In this document: positions 1-6,088 of the stretch, in pieces
How the letters are laid out: each line of letters begins with the position of its first letter
Numbering within the stretch: position 1 is the stretch's first letter
Source of the DNA: Planctomycetota bacterium
Lineage (GTDB): Bacteria; Planctomycetota; Phycisphaerae; Phycisphaerales; Phycisphaeraceae
Direction of reading: 5' to 3'
DNA: 6,088 bases
Assembly: GCA_029267795.1 (NCBI GenBank)
Contig: JAJUHR010000118.1
Coordinates: forward strand, 1-6,088
Translations under genes and position numbers: made by a program
The notes under the pieces: generated by a model
The model's input: only the letters and a program-made list of their open reading frames with translations
The model's database searches: none
What the model was told of the DNA's origin: nothing

Positions 1-65
1 CGAAAAGCACCGCGCCGGCCCCCTGGGCGTTCTGTTCTTCCAAGCCCGTGGGAGTGAACCCATGA
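1..65 (+). other. Possible 3' end of an upstream gene
   Basis: The third forward frame is open from base 3 and stops at TGA 63-65. This stop overlaps the ATG at 62-64 as ATGA, a layout typical of translationally coupled operon genes. The second frame is also open from base 2 straight into the next gene, so the same bases could instead be an N-terminal part of that protein, and both frames have G/C-rich third positions. The fragment is about 20 codons and too short to identify. Confidence 0.25.
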
Positions 66-337
66 GCCCCAGGCAATTCGTGGTCGGCTTCATCCTGACC
101 CTCGCCAGCGCCTTGGTCGCCGCCGCGATCCTTAGTGCCGCTGCACCCCAAACGCCCCAGTACAGCCAGCGCGTGGCGATCGTCACCGCGATGGGCGTGC
201 TCGTCGGCCTGGCCGCGTACCTGCCCGCTTGGAACTGGATGCTGGCCCCAACCCTATACACGCTGGTGATGTGTGCCGACACAGCCATTGGCTTCTTCCT
301 CGCTGGTCTGCCCATGGCGCTGATCATCCGCTCCTAG
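62..337 (+). CDS. Small three-helix membrane protein, function unknown
   Basis: This predicts a 91-residue, strongly hydrophobic protein. Three likely membrane helices lie at about residues 6-27, 38-55 and 66-88; the last carries an Asp at 73 within a hydrophobic run. The short loop between helices 2 and 3 is aromatic and Pro-rich (around YLPAWNW, 53-59). I recognise no catalytic motif or family. The start is supported by GGAG at 51-54, seven bases before the ATG. However, the frame stays open to the window edge, so a longer protein beginning upstream is possible. It converges on the Fe-S carrier gene across a 345-base gap, so it is probably not part of the SUF unit. Reality of the gene is fairly likely; its function is unknown. 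Confidence 0.6.
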   Translation: MSPRQFVVGFILTLASALVAAAILSAAAPQTPQYSQRVAIVTAMGVLVGLAAYLPAWNWMLAPTLYTLVMCADTAIGFFLAGLPMALIIRS

Positions 338-682
338 TGCGTTTTTCGTTCGGATATGCCGGTATTCAAATGGGGCTGGCTGGCCCGAAGCCCAGTGATG
401 CCTTGGGATTTTGGTGCCGCTTTCGCTCCATCGCGACAACCCCGCCCTCATTGGGGGCTCACGCAGGCAAAAAAAACGCCATAAGGTTAGCATTCGACGA
501 GGTTAACCGCTACTTCCGACCGCTTGGGGCCACCTGCCTCTCACCCCAAAAATCCGCTGAAAAGCAAAAAATAAGCCCACCCGCAAGGTACGGATGGGCT
601 TGATTCTTCAACTCAATGCACGGGTGGCAACGACTCCAACCGCCGCAGCGCTGAGTGGTCCGCCGTGCGTGACAGAGCGTGA
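338..682. other. Convergent intergenic region, no convincing gene
   Basis: This 345-base stretch lies between two genes that point toward each other. The open frames crossing it are composition shadows with no ribosome site or recognisable protein. Its clear feature is the minus-strand terminator at 565-601. A weaker minus-strand candidate further on is a GGTTA/TAACC stem (485-489 with 504-508, 14-base loop) followed on that strand, after a short gap, by eight T (469-476). For the plus-strand membrane gene the only terminator-like element is a poor 5-pair stem (317-321 with 336-340) before five T. Confidence 0.6.
565..601 (-). terminator. Rho-independent terminator of the Fe-S carrier gene
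   Basis: The arms AAGCCCACCCG (573-583) and CGGATGGGCTT (591-601) pair at 10 of 11 positions, with one C-A mismatch and a 7-base loop. On the minus strand the stem is followed by an A and six T (566-572). It lies 82 bases after the carrier gene's stop codon on the same strand. The plus strand has no comparable T run, so it should act mainly for the minus strand. Confidence 0.85.
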
Positions 683-1015
683 CTAAGCGCTGAACGAGCT
701 GCCGCAGCCGCAGGTACTGGTCGCGTTGGGGTTGTGGAACACAAAGCCGCGGCCCATCACCTCGTCCTTGAAGTCGATCTTGACGCCGTTGAGATACAGG
801 TAACTCTTGGGGTCGCATACCACGACGATCCCGTGCTGCTCGAACTTCTCGTCGTTCTCACGCTCCTGCTCGGTCAGGTCCAGCAGGTAGCTAAACCCCG
901 AACAACCACCGCCCTTGACGCCAACACGCAGGCGAATCTTCTGCGGATCCAACTCCTGCTGCTGGACGATATTCTTGATTTCCCGCGCCGCGGCCTCGGT
1001 CAACTGAATGCCCAC
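683..1015 (-). CDS. A-type iron-sulfur cluster carrier (IscA/SufA/ErpA family)
   Basis: This encodes 110 residues, the normal length for A-type carriers, which accept Fe-S clusters from the scaffold and deliver them to target proteins in the cytoplasm. The single HesB-like domain spans nearly the whole protein. The three conserved cluster cysteines are present: Cys38 in GGGCSGFSY and Cys102/Cys104 in the C-terminal TCGCGSSF motif. An extra Cys67 lies outside the motif. The start is GTG at 1015-1013, because AAAGGAG (1028-1022) sits six bases before it. An in-frame TTG at 1033-1031 lies upstream of that ribosome site and would put it inside the gene. The gene is divergent from the regulator and sufBCDS and has its own promoter and terminator, so it is a separate unit probably under the same control. 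Sequence alone does not decide between sufA, iscA and erpA. Confidence 0.95.
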   Translation of the reverse strand: MGIQLTEAAAREIKNIVQQQELDPQKIRLRVGVKGGGCSGFSYLLDLTEQERENDEKFEQHGIVVVCDPKSYLYLNGVKIDFKDEVMGRGFVFHNPNATSTCGCGSSFSA

Positions 1016-1028
1016 GGTTGTCTCCTTT
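1013..1028 (-). promoter_or_regulatory. Ribosome binding site that fixes a GTG start for the carrier
   Basis: On the minus strand AAAGGAG (1028-1022) is followed by a 6-base spacer and GTG (1015-1013). This near-perfect Shine-Dalgarno spacing makes GTG a better start than the TTG 18 bases upstream. Confidence 0.85.
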
Positions 1029-1033
1029 CCCAA

Positions 1034-1102
1034 ATCCTAATTCGCCTCACGGGGCCTTCGCCCGTTTCCTACAACATCGTATGTGCCGGATTGAATTAGG
1101 AT
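1034..1102. repeat. Perfect 10-base inverted repeat flanking the carrier gene leader
   Basis: ATCCTAATTC (1034-1043) and GAATTAGGAT (1093-1102) are exact reverse complements, 49 bases apart. Between them a smaller hairpin, ACGGGGCCTTCGCCCGT (1050-1066), can also form. The distal arm overlaps the expected transcription start (about 1097) and the proximal arm lies just upstream of the ribosome site. The pair could be paired operator sites or, in part, a leader RNA stem. Confidence 0.6.
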
Positions 1103-1103
1103 C

Positions 1104-1132
1104 ATTATAGTACTTATATCGTCGTCTTCCAA
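1104..1132 (-). promoter_or_regulatory. Sigma70-like promoter of the A-type carrier gene
   Basis: On the minus strand TTGGAA (1132-1127; four of six consensus bases) is followed by a 17-base spacer and a perfect TATAAT (1109-1104). Transcription would start near 1097, about 80 bases before the GTG. The -10 is preceded by TAC, giving TACTATAAT, very like the plus-strand promoter's TACTATAAC. Confidence 0.7.
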
Positions 1133-1157
1133 TCCTCCGCTTAAAAACCGCAAACTA

Positions 1158-1170
1158 CATTAAGTTAATG
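1158..1170. promoter_or_regulatory. 13-base palindrome, candidate operator
   Basis: CATTAA and TTAATG form a perfect inverted repeat around a single G at 1164. It lies about 25 bases upstream of the -35 of the minus-strand promoter, a common place for a regulator or activator site. Which protein would bind it is unknown. Confidence 0.4.
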
Positions 1171-1173
1171 GCT

Positions 1174-1226
1174 TAGAGTAGATTATCAAACTAGGATGCT
1201 CACCAGATTATAACGATTCTACTCTA
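1174..1226. repeat. Perfect 9-base inverted repeat with 35-base spacer
   Basis: TAGAGTAGA (1174-1182) and TCTACTCTA (1218-1226) are exact reverse complements. The spacer area also has a direct repeat AGATTAT (1180-1186 and 1205-1211) and a TATAAC (1209-1214) without a good -35 partner. A pair of regulator sites is possible; no role is established. Confidence 0.45.
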
Positions 1227-1324
1227 CGACGGGCTACGCGCCAGCAAACGGCGGCTGGGCCCCCTCCTGGTCCATGACGCAGCAAAAAGTATCAAAAACC
1301 CGAGCTCTTCAGTTTAAGGGATGT

Positions 1325-1353
1325 TTGAAATCGTACTAAATTCCTACTATAAC
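1325..1353 (+). promoter_or_regulatory. Sigma70-like promoter of the Rrf2-sufBCDS operon with possible operator
   Basis: TTGAAA (1325-1330) and TATAAC (1348-1353) each match five of six consensus bases and are separated by exactly 17 bases. Transcription would start near 1360, leaving a leader of about 27 bases before ATG 1387. The spacer contains an imperfect inverted repeat, GTA--AA-TT--TAC (1333-1347), and a direct repeat TACTA (1334-1338 and 1345-1349) one helical turn apart. A repressor bound there would block polymerase. Confidence 0.75.
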
Positions 1354-1386
1354 ACTCTGGTCGCGGATTTTCGGGAGCACTGCCGG

Positions 1387-1881
1387 ATGTTCAGCCTTAC
1401 CCGCAAAACCGATTACGCCTTGGTGGCGCTGGCATCGCTGGCAACGTTAAGGTCTGGCCAGGACCAGCCCCGCAGCGCCCGCCAGATCGCCCAAGAGTAC
1501 GACCTGCCCTTGCCCTTGCTCATGCAGGTTCTTAAGGACCTGCACCGCAGCGGGATCCTCGGCTCGGTCCGGGGGGCCGGTGGGGGGTATTACCTCGCCT
1601 TGCCGCCCGAGCGCATCTCGATCACCGACGTCATCGCGGCGATCGAAGGCCAAGTCTGGGTCACTGTTTGCTGCAAAGAGGACGAACCCGTCAAGTGCGT
1701 GCCTTGCAGCTTGATCGAGAAGTGCCCGATCACCGCCGCGATGCGCCGGCTGAACGACCGCATCATCCGGTTTTTCAGCCAGATCACGATCCGCGACCTG
1801 ATTGAAAACGAGGTCTGCGTGCCTCTGGAAGGCGTCGGGGTGGAGGCTCGCGGCCTCCCGGCCCACGCTTCGACTACCTGA
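1387..1881 (+). CDS. Rrf2-family transcriptional regulator of Fe-S assembly (IscR-like)
   Basis: This predicts 164 residues, the usual Rrf2 size. The N-terminus, MFSLTRKTDYALVALASLA, is a classic Rrf2 opening. A winged helix-turn-helix spans about residues 29-79, with the wing at GSVRGAGGGYYLALPPERISI. A cysteine-rich segment follows (Cys95, 96, 104, 107, 113, with Cys144 further on), where IscR-type members bind an Fe-S cluster; a helical dimerisation segment is expected after it. The start is 1387: GGGAG (1373-1377) lies nine bases upstream, and the longer in-frame ATG at 1321 lies upstream of the -35/-10 elements. As first gene of the suf operon, 17 bases before sufB, it probably autoregulates the operon and perhaps the divergent carrier gene (inference). 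The fourth position after Cys113, where IscR of E. coli has His107, does not carry a His here. Confidence 0.93.
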   Translation: MFSLTRKTDYALVALASLATLRSGQDQPRSARQIAQEYDLPLPLLMQVLKDLHRSGILGSVRGAGGGYYLALPPERISITDVIAAIEGQVWVTVCCKEDEPVKCVPCSLIEKCPITAAMRRLNDRIIRFFSQITIRDLIENEVCVPLEGVGVEARGLPAHASTT

Positions 1882-1898
1882 ACCGAGAGAAGAAAGCC

Positions 1899-3353
<1,455 letters not shown>

Positions 3354-3502
3354 CAGAACCCGCCACCGGAACACCACCCCAATTCGGGGAGTCAAGCACC
3401 GGCCCCTTAAGACCAGCGGGGGTCAAAAGACACGAGATCAACCCACAACCCTAAACAACCGCAACACGAACCACAATATTTGCAGACCAAAGGCCAAAAA
3501 CC
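3354..3502 (+). other. A/C-rich sufB-sufC intergenic leader
   Basis: This is the longest gap in the operon (149 bases). Its first half has small GC hairpins: CCCC/GGGG at 3377-3389, then GACC/GGTC at 3411-3424, with an overlapping alternative CCCC/GGGG (3403-3406 with 3418-3421). None is followed by a T run, so none looks like a terminator. From about 3425 the strand is almost only A and C, with little G or T, and should stay unstructured. A modest ribosome site AAAGG (3489-3493) lies nine bases before the sufC ATG. Confidence 0.5.
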
Positions 3503-4288
3503 ATGCCGAAAAACCAAACACCACCGCTTCTGGAGATCAAGAACCTGCACGCCCGCGTTGAGGGTCACGAGATCCTCCGGGGCGTCGATTTGACCGTCTA
3601 CCCCGGCGAGGTGCACTCGATCATGGGCCCCAACGGCTCGGGCAAGTCCACCCTCGCCCAGGTGCTCGCCGGCCGGGAGACCTTCGAGGTCACCGAAGGG
3701 TCGATCGCTTACCTCGGCAAGGACCTGCTCGAGATGGAGCCGGACCAGCGCGCCTGCGAGGGCATCTTCATGGCGTTCCAGTACCCCGTGGAGATCCCCG
3801 GCGTCTCCAACACCCAGTTCCTCCACGCTGCCTACAACGCCCAACGCAAGTACCGCGGCCAGGAAGAGATCGACGCCATCGACTTCCTCAAGCTTGTCCG
3901 CGACAAAGCCAAGCTCGTCAAGATCGACGAGAAGCTGCTGTCCCGCTCCGTCAACGAGGGCTTCTCCGGCGGGGAAAAGAAACGCCACGAGATCTACCAA
4001 ATGGCGATCCTGGCGCCCAAATTGGCGATCCTCGACGAAACCGACTCCGGCTTGGACATCGACGCCCTGCGCATCGTCGCCGACGGCGTCAATAGCCTCC
4101 GCGGCCCCGACCGTTCCTTCCTCGTCATCACCCACTACCAGCGCCTGCTGAACTACATCGTGCCCGACTTTGTCCACGTGCTGCACAAGGGCCGCATCGT
4201 CCGCTCCGGCGGAAAGGACTTGGCCCTGCAGCTGGAGGAAAAAGGCTACGGCTGGGTCGAAAAGGAAGCCGTCGCCGCCGCGGTTTGA
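3503..4288 (+). CDS. sufC: SUF complex ATPase SufC
   Basis: This is a 261-residue ABC-type ATPase without membrane segments, the usual SufC size. It binds SufB and SufD and uses ATP to drive the shape change needed for cluster assembly. All nucleotide-binding motifs are visible: Walker A GPNGSGKST (42-50), Q-loop in AFQYP (Gln93), SufC-type signature FSGGEKKR (154-161) rather than LSGGQ, Walker B and D-loop in LAILDETDSGLDID (174-187) with catalytic Glu179, and the switch His211 in ITHYQRLL. The N-terminal MPKNQTPP is a short variable lead. The C-terminal tail ends in an Ala-rich stretch. It follows sufB after a 149-base A/C-rich gap and precedes sufD by 51 bases. Confidence 0.98.
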   Translation: MPKNQTPPLLEIKNLHARVEGHEILRGVDLTVYPGEVHSIMGPNGSGKSTLAQVLAGRETFEVTEGSIAYLGKDLLEMEPDQRACEGIFMAFQYPVEIPGVSNTQFLHAAYNAQRKYRGQEEIDAIDFLKLVRDKAKLVKIDEKLLSRSVNEGFSGGEKKRHEIYQMAILAPKLAILDETDSGLDIDALRIVADGVNSLRGPDRSFLVITHYQRLLNYIVPDFVHVLHKGRIVRSGGKDLALQLEEKGYGWVEKEAVAAAV

Positions 4289-4342
4289 CCCCGGCTTTAC
4301 CCGCACCACCCCGAACCCGACGAGGTTAAGGTAACTCGCATG
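4289..4342 (+). promoter_or_regulatory. sufC-sufD gap and sufD ribosome binding site
   Basis: In the 51-base gap, AAGG (4328-4331) lies eight bases before ATG 4340, within GAGGTTAAGGT. This favours 4340 over the in-frame ATG at 4349, which would be 17 bases away. No promoter or terminator is evident here, consistent with one transcript. Confidence 0.6.
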
Positions 4343-5680
4343 ATCACGATGTCTCCGGAGAAAACCCGCACCGCCGCGACGCTCGACCGGCTCGACGTCT
4401 CCGCCGTTGAACCTGGCCCGGAATGGCTCTACGCCTCTCGGTGGGCCGCCTTCGAACGCTTCCGCCAGCTCGGCTTGCCGGACACGCACCACGAGGACTG
4501 GCGGTTCACCAACATCGCCCCCATCAAGCAAACCGCTTTCACCCTCAGCTCCCCTGCCCCGAACTTGACCCGCAGCGTGATCGAACCGCTGCTCATCCCC
4601 GGCCTGGACTGCTGCCGGCTCGTCTTCGTCAACGGCCGATACCAGCCCAGCCTCTCCGACACCGCCGGCTTGCCCCCCGGCATGGGCCTCTGGAGCCTCC
4701 ACGAGGCGTTCACCACCAAACGCAGCCTGCTCGAAGAGCACTTGGGCAAGCTGACCAACACGGACAAGCACCCCTTCGCCGCGCTCAACACCGCGCTATT
4801 CCGCGACGGCGCGGTGATCTTCGTCCCCCGCGGCGCAGCTGTCAGCCGCCCGATCCACCTGCTCCACATCGCCGCCCCCGGCGACGAACCGCCGCTGATC
4901 AGCCCCCGACACCTGATTGTCACCGAGGCCGACACCACACTGAGCGTGATCGAAGACTACGCCACGTTGGGCGACGGCGTGTACTTGACCAACGCGCTGA
5001 CCGAGATCGTCGTCGGCCCCAACGCCCAGGTCACGCACTACCTGCTCGAGCGCGAAAGCCCCCGCGCGTTCAACGTCACCACGCTCCACGTCCACCAGGG
5101 CCGCGACAGCCGGTTCGCTTCGCACTCGGCGCAGTTCGGCGGCTCGATCGTCCGCAATAACGTCAGCCCCGTGCACGCCGGCGAGGGCGGCCACTCGCTG
5201 CTCAACGGCCTATATGTGCTCCGTGACGACCAGCTGGTCGACAACCACATGCGCGTCGACCACGCCACGCCGCACTGCGACAGCCGCCAGTTCTACAAAG
5301 GCATCATGACCCAGCGGTCCCACGGCGTGTTCCGCGGCCGGATCATCGTCCGCCAGGACGCCCAGAAGACCGACGCCAAGCAAAACAACCAGAACCTGCT
5401 CTTGTCGGAGGAGGCCGGCGCCAACGCCGATCCCCAACTGGAGATCTACGCCGACGACGTCAAGTGCACCCACGGCGCCACCGTCGGCCAGATCGATGAG
5501 GATCAGGTGTTCTACCTCCGTTCGCGCGGCATCCCGCACGAAACCGCCCGCGCCATGATCGTCTACGCGTTCGCCAGCGAAAACCTCGAACGCATGCCCC
5601 TCCAACCCGTCCGGCAGCTCGTTCAGCGGCTGCTCCTGGACCGCCTGCCCCACGGTAAACTGTTGGAGCAAACGCTATGA
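4340..5680 (+). CDS. sufD: Fe-S cluster assembly subunit SufD
   Basis: The 446 residues make a typical SufD, paralogue and partner of SufB in the SufBC2D complex, needed for iron entry and cluster formation. The N-terminal helical part includes the SufD hallmark HEDWRFTNIAPIK (51-63). A beta-helix follows, with FVNGRYQPSLS (96-106), HPFAALNTALFRDGAVIFVPRG (144-165) and the C-terminal SufBD core DHATPHCDSRQFYKGIM (307-323). VKCTHGATVGQIDEDQVFYLRSRGI (374-398) contains His378, matching the His360 ligand of E. coli SufD. The SufB-type RCGAHTFP motif is absent, as expected, which separates it from SufB. The stop codon overlaps the sufS start by four bases (ATGA), so the two are probably translationally coupled. 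Confidence 0.97.
   Translation: MITMSPEKTRTAATLDRLDVSAVEPGPEWLYASRWAAFERFRQLGLPDTHHEDWRFTNIAPIKQTAFTLSSPAPNLTRSVIEPLLIPGLDCCRLVFVNGRYQPSLSDTAGLPPGMGLWSLHEAFTTKRSLLEEHLGKLTNTDKHPFAALNTALFRDGAVIFVPRGAAVSRPIHLLHIAAPGDEPPLISPRHLIVTEADTTLSVIEDYATLGDGVYLTNALTEIVVGPNAQVTHYLLERESPRAFNVTTLHVHQGRDSRFASHSAQFGGSIVRNNVSPVHAGEGGHSLLNGLYVLRDDQLVDNHMRVDHATPHCDSRQFYKGIMTQRSHGVFRGRIIVRQDAQKTDAKQNNQNLLLSEEAGANADPQLEIYADDVKCTHGATVGQIDEDQVFYLRSRGIPHETARAMIVYAFASENLERMPLQPVRQLVQRLLLDRLPHGKLLEQTL
5664..5680 (+). promoter_or_regulatory. sufD-sufS ATGA overlap with ribosome site inside sufD
   Basis: GGAG (5664-5667) is followed by nine bases and ATGA, where the sufS ATG (5677-5679) overlaps the sufD TGA (5678-5680). 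This supports coupled translation and fixes the sufS start. Confidence 0.8.
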
Positions 5681-6088
5681 CTACGATCTCCGCAAAAACA
5701 AAGACCGCGGCCGACCGCCCCGCCCCTCGGCCGCTCGACGTCGATCGGATCCGCAGCGACTTCCCCATCCTGCGCCAGCGCGTCCACGACCACCCGCTGG
5801 TGTACCTCGACAACGCCGCCACCGCGCAGAAGCCCGCCGCCGTCATCGAGGCCGTCGACAGCTTCTATCGCACCTACAACGCCAACATCCACCGCGGCGT
5901 GCACCATCTGAGCATGCTCGGCACGCAAGCGTACGAGGAGGCGCGGCTCCGGATCACCCGCTTCCTCAACGCCCCGGATTGGCGCGACATCGTCTTTGTC
6001 CGTGGCTGCACCGAGGCCATCAACCTCATCGCCCAGTCCTTTGGCCGCTCGACCCTCAAGGCCGGCGACGAGGTCGTCATCTCCCACC
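5677..6088 (+). CDS. sufS: Cysteine desulfurase SufS, N-terminal part (cut by window end)
   Basis: The first 137 codons are present, about a third of the usual 405-415, with the frame open to the window edge. SufS is a PLP enzyme that converts L-cysteine to alanine and passes the sulfur as persulfide to the SUF scaffold. Group II desulfurase signatures are clear: VYLDNAATAQKP, NANIHRGVHHLSMLGT, DIVFVRGCTEAINLIAQSF and the start of GDEVVIS-H. The PLP lysine and persulfide cysteine lie beyond the window. A variable lead of about 20 residues rich in Ala, Lys and Thr precedes the conserved DVDRIRSDFPIL. GGAG (5664-5667) lies nine bases before the ATG, inside sufD. A SufU or SufE sulfur-transfer partner may follow downstream, but this cannot be seen. 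Confidence 0.96.
   Translation, partial: MTTISAKTKTAADRPAPRPLDVDRIRSDFPILRQRVHDHPLVYLDNAATAQKPAAVIEAVDSFYRTYNANIHRGVHHLSMLGTQAYEEARLRITRFLNAPDWRDIVFVRGCTEAINLIAQSFGRSTLKAGDEVVISH

Larger units (their letters stand above)
1016..1386. promoter_or_regulatory. AT-rich divergent control region between the carrier gene and the suf operon
   Basis: These 371 bases contain no supported gene. They hold the minus-strand promoter (1104-1132), the plus-strand promoter (1325-1353), a 10-base inverted repeat pair (1034-1043/1093-1102), a 13-base palindrome (1158-1170) and a 9-base inverted repeat pair (1174-1182/1218-1226). About 1090-1225 is much richer in A/T than the genes. A GC-rich island follows (1227-1272), with a small CCAGC/GCTGG hairpin at 1241-1258. 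The arrangement fits shared control of both units by the adjacent Rrf2 protein, which is inference. Confidence 0.7.

Noticed and set aside
317..346. Terminator for the small membrane gene
   Set aside because: The stem is only five pairs including one G-U, with a 14-base loop, before five T. This is too weak to call.
229..603. A 124-codon plus-strand frame overlapping the small membrane gene and the convergent gap
   Set aside because: No ribosome site, unlike a natural protein, and it runs through the minus-strand terminator. It is probably chance.
1209..1214. A further -10-like TATAAC in the control region
   Set aside because: No acceptable -35 at 16-18 bases upstream, and AT-rich DNA yields such hexamers often.
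1321..1386. A longer Rrf2 protein starting at ATG 1321
   Set aside because: The extra 22 codons cover the -35/-10 promoter, lack a good ribosome site, and precede the canonical Rrf2 N-terminus at 1387.
3407..4771. A 454-codon open frame antisense to sufC and the start of sufD
   Set aside because: Same cause: sufC and sufD share the same frame and use almost no TTA, CTA or TCA codons. There is no ribosome site or protein family, and two well-supported genes lie opposite.

Overview
The window carries most of a SUF iron-sulfur cluster assembly locus from a GC-rich bacterium. Coding regions strongly prefer G/C at third codon positions, while the regulatory gap at about 1060-1220 is clearly AT-rich. 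The protein style, an Rrf2 regulator leading sufB-sufC-sufD-sufS, and a SufB with a KYKEGWVTDIES-type N-terminus would suit a planctomycete (perhaps Phycisphaerae-like). That placement is impression and inference; no marker gene in the window proves it.

Layout. (1) 1-337: the last bases of a possible upstream gene, then a small three-helix membrane protein of unknown function on the plus strand. (2) 338-682: a convergent intergenic stretch with a clear Rho-independent terminator for the minus strand (565-601). (3) 683-1015, minus strand: an A-type Fe-S carrier (IscA/SufA/ErpA family). Its best start is a GTG behind a strong AAAGGAG ribosome site. (4) 1016-1386: a 371-base AT-rich divergent control region. 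It has a good sigma70-like promoter in each direction (minus TTGGAA-17-TATAAT; plus TTGAAA-17-TATAAC) and several perfect inverted repeats. (5) 1387-5680 and on to the window end, plus strand: Rrf2 regulator, sufB, sufC, sufD and the first 137 codons of sufS. The gaps are 17, 149 and 51 bases, then a 4-base ATGA overlap between sufD and sufS.

How the genes work together (family knowledge). SufS takes sulfur from cysteine. SufB, SufC and SufD form the ATP-driven scaffold on which the cluster is built. The A-type carrier passes clusters to target proteins. The Rrf2 protein, with a cysteine-rich segment able to hold an Fe-S cluster, most likely senses cluster status and controls both its own operon and the divergent carrier gene. 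The core machinery is a known system with its key residues intact. The least described parts are the control region, the atypical cysteine pattern of the regulator, and the long A/C-rich leader of sufC. I found no mobile element, CRISPR array, tRNA or rRNA.
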